Shown here: positions 19,801 through 28,440 of the stretch, in pieces | Layout: each line of letters begins with the position of its first letter | Numbering within the stretch: the first letter of the stretch is position 1 | Position numbers and translations under genes: made by a program | Assembly (NCBI RefSeq): GCF_009937765.1 | Contig: NZ_CP047089.1 | Coordinates: 2,602,272-2,666,271, forward strand | Direction: 5' to 3' | DNA length: 64,000 nt | Origin: Bacillus pumilus | GTDB taxonomy: Bacteria; Bacillota; Bacilli; Bacillales; Bacillaceae | The notes under the pieces: generated by a model | Databases searched by the model: none | What the model saw: the letters and a program-made list of their open reading frames with translations, nothing else | Told to the model about the DNA's origin: nothing

Positions 19801-20607
19801 ATGAATCAATCAAACAACCCATTTGCGAAGCTTGCGAATTTTAGAGAAGTAGGCGGACTTCAGACAACAGATGAAATGGTGATCAGAGAGGGGATGATTT
19901 ATCGATCCGCAGACTTATCCCATCTGACAAAACAAGATATCGAGACGTTTTCAACCCTTGGTGTTCAAACCGTTTGTGATCTCCGTACAGCCTCAGAACG
20001 AAAATCACATCCGCCAAAAATCAAAGAACATGACAAAATCGTCCATATTCCCATGCATCCTGACAGTAAGATGCCAAGTAAATGGGTCATGTTCCGTATG
20101 CTAGTAGCAGAAGGGAAATCTTTTACTTTCACACCGATTATGAAAGATTTATATCAAAGCATGCTCACAGAGCGTAAAGAAGAAATTCAGCAGCTGTTTA
20201 AACTGCTTTCAGATAAAAGCAATTACCCGCTGATGCTTCACTGCACAAGCGGTAAGGACCGGACAGGATTTTTATCTGCCCTCATTCAATTAGCAGCAGG
20301 TGTACCGGTATCTGCCGTTTTAAGTGAATACATGCGCTCTAATGAAGGGGTGAAAATGCTTGTCAGAAGGCAGCAGCGATTTGTCCGCATGATGAGTTTA
20401 TACCGGGTGTCAAAACAGCAAATTCAGCCTCTTCTCGGCGTGCAGCAGGATTATCTGGAAGATGTGCTAAACGAAATGATGGAGACATATGGGAGTGCAG
20501 AAAGGTATTTAATTGAGGCTTGCGACATACCTGAAGCCCAGCTAAAGGATATGAAAAACATCCTGCTGACACCATCTGCTGGCATTCGATCTCAAAAAGC
20601 GGAATAA
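19801..20607 (+). CDS. tyrosine-protein phosphatase, IphP/Y_phosphatase3 type
   Basis: This 268-residue cytosolic enzyme has the catalytic P-loop HCTSGKDRTG (about residues 146-155), giving the C-x5-R nucleophile loop. The N-terminal part, NFREVGGLQT and YRSADLSHLT, is typical of the DSP-like family that includes Listeria LipA and related broad-specificity phosphatases. The C-terminal helices fit the same family. The start at ATG 19801 has GGAAAGGA about 11 nt upstream. It probably forms a transcript with yngK, which begins 24 nt downstream. The physiological substrate is unknown. Confidence 0.85.
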   Translation: MNQSNNPFAKLANFREVGGLQTTDEMVIREGMIYRSADLSHLTKQDIETFSTLGVQTVCDLRTASERKSHPPKIKEHDKIVHIPMHPDSKMPSKWVMFRMLVAEGKSFTFTPIMKDLYQSMLTERKEEIQQLFKLLSDKSNYPLMLHCTSGKDRTGFLSALIQLAAGVPVSAVLSEYMRSNEGVKMLVRRQQRFVRMMSLYRVSKQQIQPLLGVQQDYLEDVLNEMMETYGSAERYLIEACDIPEAQLKDMKNILLTPSAGIRSQKAE

Positions 20608-20631
20608 ACTGATGATGAGGTGATGCAAAAA

Positions 20632-22170
20632 ATGGTGAAAAAGATCAGTATGGCGTGTCTAACACTAATTTTGATGTTTGTCTTCTTATTGATTCCATCT
20701 AGCAGTCTAGCTCGTCCAATGCCAAAAGGAAAACTTGAAAGCACAAGAGAGATGCGCGCGGTATGGATCGCATCGGTTTATAACTTAGATTGGCCTTCAA
20801 AGAAAGGACTGCCTGTCAAAGAGCAGAAAGAAGAGTATATTCATTTGTTAGATGAGATCAAAGCGATGAATATGAATGCTGTGATCATGCAAATTAAGCC
20901 GACAGCAGATGCCTTTTATCCTTCTGAATATGGGCCGTGGTCCGAATATTTGACCGGCACGCAAGGGAAAGACCCCGGGTATGATCCGCTTGATTTCATG
21001 ATTGAAGAAGCTCATAAACGCGGTCTCGAATTTCACGCTTGGTTTAACCCGTATCGCATCACAATGAATCATACAGACCTGAGCCGTTTATCAGCCGATC
21101 ACCCGGCAAAAAAACATCCTGATTGGACCATAGCGTACGGAAATCAGCTTTATTACAATCCTGGTATTCCTAAAGCACAAGAATTTATTGTCGGCGGTAT
21201 AGCAGAAGTCGTGAAAAACTACGATGTTGATGCAGTGCATATGGATGATTATTTTTATCCGAATAAAATAGCCGGTGTGCCGTTCCCAGATCAAAAAACG
21301 TATGAAACATATGGAAAAAAGGCATTCACACATATAGAAGATTGGCGAAGAGATAATGTGAACCAATTGGTCAAGCAAATCAACGACACCGTGAAGAAAG
21401 TAAAGCCGTATGTGAAATTTGGCATTAGCCCATTTGGCGTCTGGCGCAATATAAAGGATGACCCGACTGGTTCAAATACGACAGCAGGGATGACCAATTA
21501 CGATGATTTGTATGCTGATACAAGAGAGTGGATTCAGCAGCACGATATCGATTATGTCACCCCGCAAATCTACTGGAGCATCGGTTTTCAGGCAGCCGCC
21601 TATGACGTGCTCACGAAATGGTGGTCAAATGAAGTGAAGGGAGAGCCTGTTCATCTGTACATTGGTCAGGCGACCTATAAAATCAATCAAAACAGTGATC
21701 CTGCTTGGTCTGATCCTGAAGAATACTTTCGGCAGATCCAGCTGAACAGGCAGTCACCTCTCGTTCAGGGAAGCATGCACTTTAGCCTAAAAGATATCAA
21801 TCGCAACCCTTTGAATGTCAAAAACCGATTGATAGAAGACGCCTACCGGAAGCCGGCTCTCATTCCAGAAATGCCTTGGCTTCATCTGAAAGCGCCAAAA
21901 AAACCAATCATTCAATCTATTAAAAAAACAGCAGACGGTACGGCTTTACAGATCAAAAATGATCCGAGGTCTACCGCATCCTATTATGCGGTCTATCGAT
22001 TGACGACAAAAGGAACATACGAATTGCTTCAAACTGTTAAAAAAGAAACCGGTACGCTAACATCTGTCAAAGATCTTTCAGTTCACCAGAATAAGAGCGA
22101 TACTTACAAAGTAACGGCTCTCAATCGTCTTCATCACGAAAGCAAGCCTTCTACAAAAAGAGTGAGATAA
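20632..22170 (+). CDS. yngK: secreted glycoside-hydrolase-like protein YngK
   Basis: This 512-residue exported protein has a signal peptide (about residues 1-28, hydrophobic core CLTLILMFVFLLIPSS). A GHL10-type (DUF187) TIM-barrel domain occupies about 35-350. Recognisable parts are REMRAVWIASVYNLDWPS, the active-site-like VDAVHMDDYFYPN, and YVTPQIYWSIGF near the barrel end. A fibronectin-like C-terminal segment (about 425-510) follows. B. subtilis YngK has the same length and neighbourhood. The likely substrate is a cell-wall or exopolysaccharide glycan, which is not established. The ATG at 20632 is 7 nt after the AGGTGAT site; an upstream GTG at 20620 is too close. Confidence 0.9.
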   Translation: MVKKISMACLTLILMFVFLLIPSSSLARPMPKGKLESTREMRAVWIASVYNLDWPSKKGLPVKEQKEEYIHLLDEIKAMNMNAVIMQIKPTADAFYPSEYGPWSEYLTGTQGKDPGYDPLDFMIEEAHKRGLEFHAWFNPYRITMNHTDLSRLSADHPAKKHPDWTIAYGNQLYYNPGIPKAQEFIVGGIAEVVKNYDVDAVHMDDYFYPNKIAGVPFPDQKTYETYGKKAFTHIEDWRRDNVNQLVKQINDTVKKVKPYVKFGISPFGVWRNIKDDPTGSNTTAGMTNYDDLYADTREWIQQHDIDYVTPQIYWSIGFQAAAYDVLTKWWSNEVKGEPVHLYIGQATYKINQNSDPAWSDPEEYFRQIQLNRQSPLVQGSMHFSLKDINRNPLNVKNRLIEDAYRKPALIPEMPWLHLKAPKKPIIQSIKKTADGTALQIKNDPRSTASYYAVYRLTTKGTYELLQTVKKETGTLTSVKDLSVHQNKSDTYKVTALNRLHHESKPSTKRVR

Positions 22171-22174
22171 TGAG

Positions 22175-22212
22175 AAAGCATGAATGAGGATTTCCTTCGT
22201 TCATGCTTTTTT
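22175..22212 (+). terminator. terminator of the phosphatase-yngK unit
   Basis: AAGCATGAA pairs with TTCATGCTT around a partly paired loop and is followed by a T-run. It separates yngK from the acyl-CoA operon. Confidence 0.75.
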
Positions 22213-22312
22213 CTATTATTTTTGTTTTAATTTTCTGAATTCACCCAAGCTTGGCATGAAGCAGCCACTTGATTAATAAATATGATAGAAAAGAGCCAAA
22301 GGGGGAAAAAAG

Positions 22313-23455
22313 ATGGATTTTGAATTAACGAAAGAACAACAAATGATCCGCCAGATGGTCAAAGAATTTGCTAAAGCAGAAATTGCACCACTCGCTCAAA
22401 CCATTGATGAACAAGCTGTATTCCCAGCCCAAACTTTTCAAAAAATGGGGGAGCTCGGCTTGATGGGTATTCCATTTCCAGAGAAATACGGAGGATCAGG
22501 GGGAGATACAATCTCATATGCACTCGCTGTAGAAGAAATCGGAAAACAGTGTGCGAGTACAGGTCTTAGCTATGCCGCAGCCGTTTCCTTAGGTGCAAGC
22601 CCCCTTTATTACTTCGGTACAGAGGAACAAAAAATGGACCACCTCGTTCCGCTGGCATCTGGAACAGCACTCGGTTCCTTCGGATTAACGGAGCCAAATG
22701 CAGGATCAGATGCTAAAGGAACAAAAACAAAAGCGGTCAAAGACGGACAAGAATATGTGATCAGCGGGGAGAAATGCTGGATCACAAACGCCAATTTTGC
22801 CAGAACCATTATCGTTACCGCTGTATCGGATCACGATGAGCACGGCCGCCCGATCATCTCCGCCTTCATTGTAGAAAAAGGGCAAAAAGGGCTAACCATT
22901 ACAAATCCATACGACAAAATGGGGGTGCGCGGTTCAGATACGGCTGAAATCATTTTAGATAACGTACGTGTACCAGCACATCATATATTAGGAGATCCAA
23001 ACAAAGGCTTCAAGCAATTTTTATACACGTTAGACGGTGGGCGAATTTCGATTGCTGCCTTATCTGTTGGAATCGCGCAAGCTGCACTAGATGCTTCTCT
23101 CTCTTATGCAAAGGAAAGAAAGCAATTTGGGCAGACCCTTTCTTCCTTCCAAGCCATTCAGTTTAAGCTGGCGGATATGGCGATGCAAATAGAACTCGCT
23201 AGACAAATGGTGTGGAAAGCGGCCTGGCTGAAAGATCATGGCAAGCCATTTACTAAAGAAGCTGCCTACGCAAAACTTTTCGCTTCAGAAATGGCGACAA
23301 AAGCAAGCCTCGATGCTGTCCAAATTCACGGAGGAACAGGCTATATGAAAGAGTGCGGGGTAGAGCGGCTTGTGAGAGATGCCAAGCTCATGGAAATTGG
23401 AGAAGGCACCTCTGAAATTCAGCGTTTAGTCATTGCAAGACAATTGTTAGCTTAA
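22313..23455 (+). CDS. yngJ: acyl-CoA dehydrogenase YngJ (probable isovaleryl-CoA dehydrogenase)
   Basis: This 380-residue flavoprotein catalyses alpha,beta-dehydrogenation of an acyl-CoA. It has the ordinary family order. An N-terminal helical domain is followed by a beta domain with GLTEPNAGSDA (about 122-132) and WITNANFA. The C-terminal helices carry QIHGGTGYMKECGVERLVRD and end EIGEGTSEIQRLVIARQLLA. Placement first in an operon with 3-methylcrotonyl-CoA carboxylase, methylglutaconyl-CoA hydratase and HMG-CoA lyase homologues points to isovaleryl-CoA as substrate in leucine degradation. A strong AAAGGGGG site precedes the ATG. I did not find a convincing sigma-E promoter here, though the B. 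subtilis operon is reported to be mother-cell expressed. Confidence 0.9.
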   Translation: MDFELTKEQQMIRQMVKEFAKAEIAPLAQTIDEQAVFPAQTFQKMGELGLMGIPFPEKYGGSGGDTISYALAVEEIGKQCASTGLSYAAAVSLGASPLYYFGTEEQKMDHLVPLASGTALGSFGLTEPNAGSDAKGTKTKAVKDGQEYVISGEKCWITNANFARTIIVTAVSDHDEHGRPIISAFIVEKGQKGLTITNPYDKMGVRGSDTAEIILDNVRVPAHHILGDPNKGFKQFLYTLDGGRISIAALSVGIAQAALDASLSYAKERKQFGQTLSSFQAIQFKLADMAMQIELARQMVWKAAWLKDHGKPFTKEAAYAKLFASEMATKASLDAVQIHGGTGYMKECGVERLVRDAKLMEIGEGTSEIQRLVIARQLLA

Positions 23456-23462
23456 TTCTATA

Positions 23463-23477
23463 ATGTAAACGCTTACC
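23463..23477 (+). promoter_or_regulatory. cre-like catabolite-repression site inside the yng operon
   Basis: ATGTAAACGCTTACC matches the cre consensus WTGNAANCGNWNNCW except at the last base and is nearly palindromic. It lies in the 42-nt gap between yngJ and yngI, where CcpA could act as a roadblock to transcription. Confidence 0.6.
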
Positions 23478-23497
23478 ATCGATGAAGGAGGAAAATC

Positions 23498-25135
23498 ATG
23501 ATGTCGATTCATCCGCAAACGATCGGCTCCCTACTAAAAGAGAAAAAGGAGCAGCACCCAGCACATGAAGCCATTGTGTATCCAGAACGTTCATTACGTT
23601 ATTCATACGAAGCGTTTTTTAGAGAGGTCAAGGAAACAGGGAAAGGTCTTATGGCATTAGGTGTTCAAAAAGGCGACCACATTGCCATCATGGCACCTAA
23701 TGTACCTGAATGGCTCATACTGCAATTCGCCTGCGCTTCTATTGGAGCTGTTCTTGTCACCGTGAATACGAACTTTCAATCACAAGAACTCGCATACTTA
23801 CTAAAGCACTCTGATAGCAGCATGCTGTTTATCGTTGACGGGTTTAAAGAGACATCATATGTCAGGATGCTTGAAGACCTCATTCCAGAGCTTCAAACAG
23901 CTCACCAAGACGACATCACTTCAACAGCTTTTCCATATTTAAAAAGTGTCGTCTATATTGGTGAGCACACGCCAAAGGGTATGCGGAGCTGGGACAGTAT
24001 TCAAGCTGCTGCCAAAAGAACGGAGAATGATGAATGGGAGAAACGAATGGAGGAGCTGACGCCTGATGACGTCATTAACATGCAGTATACGTCAGGGACC
24101 ACCGGCTACCCAAAAGGTGTCATGCTCAGCCATACAAACATCGTCTGCAATGCTAGTCAAATCGGAGATTGCATGAAGCTCACACGTGATGACCGCATGT
24201 GTATCCCTGTGCCGTTTTTTCATTGCTTTGGGTCTGTTCTTGGTGTACTGGCTTGTCTCACAAAAGGTGGCACGATCATTCCAATTGAATCTTTCCACCC
24301 AGAGCGCGTCCTTCAAACAGTGGAAAAAGAGAAGTGCACAGTTCTTCACGGCGTCCCGACAATGTTCATCGCAGAGCTAGATCACCCGAATTTTCACAAG
24401 TACAATCTGTCCACATTACGCACTGGCATTATGGCAGGATCTCTCTGTCCATCCCATGTGATGAAAGCCGTCATTGAACAAATGGGTCTGAAGGAGCTCA
24501 CGATTGCTTACGGCCAGACAGAAAGCTCTCCTGTCATTACCCAAACAAGAACGGATGATTCATTTGAAAGGCGGGTTCAAACAGTCGGCCGGGCGCTTCC
24601 TCACATCGAAGTGAAAATCACCGCGCCAGGTACCCCAGATGAAGTACTAAGAGGAGAACAAGGCGAGCTATGTACGAGAGGCTATCACGTGATGAAAGGC
24701 TACTATAAAAATGAAGAAGCCACAAATGAAGTCATTGATGAGGACGGGTGGCTGCATACAGGAGATTTAGCGGAGATGGATGAGGATGGCTATGTGAAAA
24801 TCACCGGACGGCTGAAAGATATGATTATTAGAGGCGGGGAAAATGTTTACCCAAAAGAGATTGAAGACGTTCTTTACACGCATCCAGCCATTCTTGATGC
24901 ACAGGTCGTCGGTATTCCTGACGAGACTTACGGAGAAGAAGCCGCCGCATTCATTCGGCTCAAACAAGGTCACACTGTGACGATTGAGACATTAACAAGC
25001 TACTGTCAATCACAAATGGCACGCTACAAAATTCCGAAATATTTTTTCATCACAGATGAGTATCCAATGACCGCCTCAGGGAAGATTCAAAAATTTCGTC
25101 TGAAAAAACAGGCGCTTGATCTAATAAAGGAGTGA
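23498..25135 (+). CDS. yngI: acyl-CoA synthetase YngI (AMP-forming)
   Basis: This 545-residue enzyme activates a carboxylic acid to its CoA thioester via an acyl-adenylate. It carries the AMP-binding signature MQYTSGTTGYPKGVM near residue 195, AYGQTESSPV near 340, and the hinge GRLKDMIIRGGENVYPKEIE near 440. The catalytic Lys region at the C-terminus is MTASGKIQKFRLK. In this operon it probably activates a branched-chain acid such as isovalerate or 3-methylcrotonate. The ATG-ATG start follows AAGGAGG. The stop is only 8 nt before the next start. It is equivalent to B. subtilis YngI. Confidence 0.88.
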   Translation: MMSIHPQTIGSLLKEKKEQHPAHEAIVYPERSLRYSYEAFFREVKETGKGLMALGVQKGDHIAIMAPNVPEWLILQFACASIGAVLVTVNTNFQSQELAYLLKHSDSSMLFIVDGFKETSYVRMLEDLIPELQTAHQDDITSTAFPYLKSVVYIGEHTPKGMRSWDSIQAAAKRTENDEWEKRMEELTPDDVINMQYTSGTTGYPKGVMLSHTNIVCNASQIGDCMKLTRDDRMCIPVPFFHCFGSVLGVLACLTKGGTIIPIESFHPERVLQTVEKEKCTVLHGVPTMFIAELDHPNFHKYNLSTLRTGIMAGSLCPSHVMKAVIEQMGLKELTIAYGQTESSPVITQTRTDDSFERRVQTVGRALPHIEVKITAPGTPDEVLRGEQGELCTRGYHVMKGYYKNEEATNEVIDEDGWLHTGDLAEMDEDGYVKITGRLKDMIIRGGENVYPKEIEDVLYTHPAILDAQVVGIPDETYGEEAAAFIRLKQGHTVTIETLTSYCQSQMARYKIPKYFFITDEYPMTASGKIQKFRLKKQALDLIKE

Positions 25136-25143
25136 GGGCAGCG

Positions 25144-26493
25144 ATGTTCAAAAAAGTACTGATTGCCAATCGAGGCGAAATTGCTCGTCGAATCATTCGG
25201 ACTTGTAAAAGGCTAGGGATCAACACCGTGGCTGTTTATTCAGAGGCAGATCAGCATGCGCTTCATGTGCAAGAAGCAGACAGCGCCTATCTCATTGGAG
25301 GCGCAAAAGTATCTGAAAGCTATTTAAACATGGAAGTGATCATCGAGATTGCCAAGCAGACAAATACAGATGCCATCCATCCTGGCTATGGCCTTTTATC
25401 AGAAAATGCAGCCTTTGCTGAACGATGCCGCAGCGAAGGAATCGCTTTTATTGGTCCATCTGCCCAGGTCATTCAGTGCATGGGCAATAAAATTGAAGCA
25501 AGAAAAACGATGGATCAAGCGGGAATCCCCATTGTACCTGGCGTTTCAGCACCTCTTTATGACGCAGAAGAAGGAGTCAGTAAAGCGCAGTCACTCGGTT
25601 ACCCGATCATGCTCAAGGCATCAAGTGGAGGCGGAGGTATCGGCATGCAGCTTGTCCGAAATGATGAGGAGCTGCGTAAAGCTTTTGAAGGAAATCAAAA
25701 AAGAGCGCAAAGTTTTTTTAACGACGGGACGCTTTATATGGAAAAGGTCATTGAAGATGCGCGTCACATTGAAATTCAAGTCCTTTTTGATTCATTCGGC
25801 CATGGGGTTCACTTATTTGAGCGCGACTGTTCACTCCAAAGAAGACACCAGAAAATCATCGAAGAAGCACCAGCTGCCTGTCTCGATAAATCCGTAAGAC
25901 AAGAGATGGGACAAATGGCGGTGAAAGCAGCCAAAGCCATCGGCTATGAAAATGCAGGGACAATTGAATGTTTAGTCGATCAAAACCAACACTTTTACTT
26001 TCTTGAGATGAACACGAGATTACAAGTAGAACACCCTGTCACAGAAGAAATTACAGGAATTGATCTTGTTGAAGAGCAGCTGAAAATCGCAGCATCAGAG
26101 CCGCTTTCCTTTAATCAGGAGGACATTCATCAAATCGGGCATGCCATCGAGGTCAGAATCTATGCGGAGGATCCCGTCACCTTTTATCCGTCACCAGGAA
26201 CAATCACTCGGCTATCTATGCCAGAAGCTCCCTATATACGCCATGAATCAAGTGTGACAAGTGGGAGCGTCATTACCCCATATTACGATCCAATGATTGC
26301 GAAGATGGTCGTTTATGGTGAAACACGAAAACTTGCAATAGAACGATTAAAAGCAGCGTTACAAGCATATGAAATAGAAGGGATCAAATCCAACTTACCG
26401 CTTTTAAGAGAAATGGCGGGATCATCTGCTTTCTTACATGGCAGCATCACAACCGATTTTCTTATGAAAAAAAGGGAGGGAAACCGTTCATGA
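25144..26493 (+). CDS. yngHA: biotin carboxylase subunit of acyl-CoA carboxylase (YngHA)
   Basis: This 449-residue ATP-grasp enzyme carboxylates biotin on the carrier protein. It has the N-terminal KVLIANRGEIARRIIRTCKR, the glycine-rich ATP loop KASSGGGGIGM near residue 160, and FERDCSLQRRHQKIIEEAP near 230. The catalytic stretch FLEMNTRLQVEHPVTEEITG lies near 285. It forms the alpha part of a 3-methylcrotonyl-CoA carboxylase-type complex with YngHB and YngE. The ATG at 25144 is used rather than a GTG at 25132 that overlaps yngI, because the family starts at MFKKVLIANRGE. It overlaps yngHB by 4 nt. Confidence 0.92.
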   Translation: MFKKVLIANRGEIARRIIRTCKRLGINTVAVYSEADQHALHVQEADSAYLIGGAKVSESYLNMEVIIEIAKQTNTDAIHPGYGLLSENAAFAERCRSEGIAFIGPSAQVIQCMGNKIEARKTMDQAGIPIVPGVSAPLYDAEEGVSKAQSLGYPIMLKASSGGGGIGMQLVRNDEELRKAFEGNQKRAQSFFNDGTLYMEKVIEDARHIEIQVLFDSFGHGVHLFERDCSLQRRHQKIIEEAPAACLDKSVRQEMGQMAVKAAKAIGYENAGTIECLVDQNQHFYFLEMNTRLQVEHPVTEEITGIDLVEEQLKIAASEPLSFNQEDIHQIGHAIEVRIYAEDPVTFYPSPGTITRLSMPEAPYIRHESSVTSGSVITPYYDPMIAKMVVYGETRKLAIERLKAALQAYEIEGIKSNLPLLREMAGSSAFLHGSITTDFLMKKREGNRS

Positions 26494-26705
26494 AAACAGT
26501 CACGATACAAATGGCGGGAAACTTATGGAAGCTTCTTGTGAAACAAGGCGATGAAGTGCAAAAAGGGCAGGAGGTCGCTATTTTGGAATCAATGAAAATG
26601 GAGATTCCTATAGTGGCAGAAGAGACGGGTTTTATTAGCAAAGTGTATAAAGCAGAGGGAGAATTTGTCGATGAAGGGGAGGTTCTTCTAGAGCTGACAG
26701 AATAG
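26490..26705 (+). CDS. yngHB: biotin/lipoyl attachment carrier protein (YngHB)
   Basis: This 71-residue protein is a free-standing biotinyl domain. The attachment motif is ESMKMEIP, with the biotinylated lysine at residue 36; the more usual motif is AMKM. Its start overlaps the biotin carboxylase stop by 4 nt, so the two are translationally coupled. As in B. subtilis, carrier and carboxylase are separate polypeptides rather than a fused alpha subunit. It shuttles carboxybiotin to YngE. Confidence 0.92.
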   Translation: MKTVTIQMAGNLWKLLVKQGDEVQKGQEVAILESMKMEIPIVAEETGFISKVYKAEGEFVDEGEVLLELTE

Positions 26706-26716
26706 GGGGGAGAGAG

Positions 26717-27625
26717 ATGGCATTACCAAAGCGTGTACTTATTAGGGAGGTCGGCCCGCGGGACGGTTTGCAAAATGAATCCACTTGGCTAGACACAAGC
26801 GAGAAACAAAGGTGGATTGAACTACTCACAGCAGCCCGGCTTCCTTATATTGAAGTCACCTCATTTGTTCATCCTAAATGGGTCCCAGCTTTAAAAGACG
26901 CCAAAGAACTAGCCCAATCCTTACACAAAAAAGGTGACATCACCTATGCTGCACTTATACCTAACGAAAAAGGGTTAGCTCACTTTTTTGAAGCAAATCT
27001 TGATACAGGCGCTATGTTTATCTCTTCGAGTGAAACGCATAACAAAAAGAACATGAATCAATCCATCCAAGAAACACTTCCTGTCATCAAACAAATGACA
27101 GCTGATTTAAAAGCAGCAGGAAAACACACACGCGCATATATTTCCACCGTGTTTGGCTGCCCTTATGAACATCAAGTGCCGATGGATCAAGTGTTGCGGT
27201 TAACGGAAATGCTGCTTTCTTATGGCATTGATGAAATATCACTCGGTGACACCATTGGCGAAGCCCACCCCCTTCAAGTAGAAAGGCGCTTAGACATTTT
27301 ACTTGAACGTTTTCCAGCTGATAAAATCGCTCTTCATTTTCACGATACGAAAGGGATGGGGCTTGCCAATATTTATACAGCATTAAAAGCCGGAATTACC
27401 ATATTTGACGCCTCTAGCGGTGGGCTAGGTGGCTGTCCATATGCGCCTGGTTCTAGCGGAAATGTCGCAACAGAAGATGTCGTGCATATGCTTCAAAAAT
27501 TAGGAATCGATACCAATATCAATTTTCCAGCATTGATAAAAGCGGCAGAATGGATCGAAACAAAAGTAGACCGCACCCTGCCTAGTCATTGTTTACGTGC
27601 TTTTCACTCTCATACTACTTCATAA
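26717..27625 (+). CDS. yngG: hydroxymethylglutaryl-CoA lyase (YngG)
   Basis: This 302-residue TIM-barrel enzyme cleaves 3-hydroxy-3-methylglutaryl-CoA to acetoacetate and acetyl-CoA, the last step of leucine degradation. It has the N-terminal REVGPRDGLQNES (catalytic Arg-Asp), metal-binding ALHFHDTKGMG near residue 205, and the HMG-CoA lyase signature GLGGCPYAPGSSGN (about 234-247) with its active-site Cys. The ATG follows GGGGGGAGAG. It is equivalent to B. subtilis YngG. Confidence 0.92.
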   Translation: MALPKRVLIREVGPRDGLQNESTWLDTSEKQRWIELLTAARLPYIEVTSFVHPKWVPALKDAKELAQSLHKKGDITYAALIPNEKGLAHFFEANLDTGAMFISSSETHNKKNMNQSIQETLPVIKQMTADLKAAGKHTRAYISTVFGCPYEHQVPMDQVLRLTEMLLSYGIDEISLGDTIGEAHPLQVERRLDILLERFPADKIALHFHDTKGMGLANIYTALKAGITIFDASSGGLGGCPYAPGSSGNVATEDVVHMLQKLGIDTNINFPALIKAAEWIETKVDRTLPSHCLRAFHSHTTS

Positions 27626-27639
27626 AGGATGAATGTGAC

Positions 27640-28422
27640 ATGACATCATTGGTCAATTTTACGATACAAGATGAACAGATTGGGATCATAACCTTAAACA
27701 GACCAGAACAAGCAAATGCCCTTTCTGCTGCGATGCTTGAGGAGATCAATCAGCTCATTCAAGAAATCAAACACGATGAAAGCATCCGCTGCCTGCTCTT
27801 GACAGGAGCTGGTTCTAACGTCTTTTGCGCAGGTGCTGATTTAAAAGAGCGACGATTAATGACAGAGGAAGAAGCAAAAGAGGCAGTTCTGTCAATTCAG
27901 CAAACCTTTACGGAGATTGAATCCCTTCCTGTACCTGTCATTGCCGTCATAAATGGACACGCACTCGGCGGAGGACTTGAACTCGCACTGGCTTGTGATA
28001 TTCGCATTGCACGAGCCGGAGCAAGACTCGCCCTTCCAGAAACTGGACTAGCTATCATACCAGGAGCAGGAGGAACGCAGCGTCTCCCGCGCCTCGTCGG
28101 ACTCGGTAAAGCAAAAGAGATCATTTTCACAGGTGCTTCATTACAGGCTGAAGAAGCCATTCAAATAGGACTGGTTGAGCACCTCTCATTAGCAGATTCC
28201 CTAATGAATGACGCCATTTCTCTCGCAAAACAAATTTCAAAAAACGGTCCAATTGCTTTAAAAGAAGCGAAACGAGCGATTCAAATGAGCCTTGATCACG
28301 ATCTACGTACAGGTTTGATGAAGGAATACGAAGCCTATTTACGGCTCATTGATACAGAAGATCGAAGGGAAGGCCTTCAAGCTTTTCAAGAAAAACGAGC
28401 GCCTCATTACAGGGGCAACTAG
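27640..28422 (+). CDS. yngF: enoyl-CoA hydratase/isomerase YngF (probable methylglutaconyl-CoA hydratase)
   Basis: This 260-residue crotonase-fold enzyme has the oxyanion-hole segment FCAGADLKERR near residue 65. The second segment, NGHALGGGLELALACDIRIA, lies near 104-123, and LPETGLAIIPGAGGTQRLPR near 137. Crotonase family glutamates are present. In the operon context it should hydrate 3-methylglutaconyl-CoA to HMG-CoA. The ATG at 27640 has AAAGGATG with 8-nt spacing; the longer frame at 27589 overlaps yngG and is rejected. Confidence 0.88.
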   Translation: MTSLVNFTIQDEQIGIITLNRPEQANALSAAMLEEINQLIQEIKHDESIRCLLLTGAGSNVFCAGADLKERRLMTEEEAKEAVLSIQQTFTEIESLPVPVIAVINGHALGGGLELALACDIRIARAGARLALPETGLAIIPGAGGTQRLPRLVGLGKAKEIIFTGASLQAEEAIQIGLVEHLSLADSLMNDAISLAKQISKNGPIALKEAKRAIQMSLDHDLRTGLMKEYEAYLRLIDTEDRREGLQAFQEKRAPHYRGN

Positions 28423-28440
28423 CAAGAAAGGGGAATGGGC

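Noticed and set aside
22213..22312. Sigma-E promoter expected upstream of yngJ
   Set aside because: The best -10-like block (AATATGAT) matches poorly and no acceptable -35 lies at the right distance.
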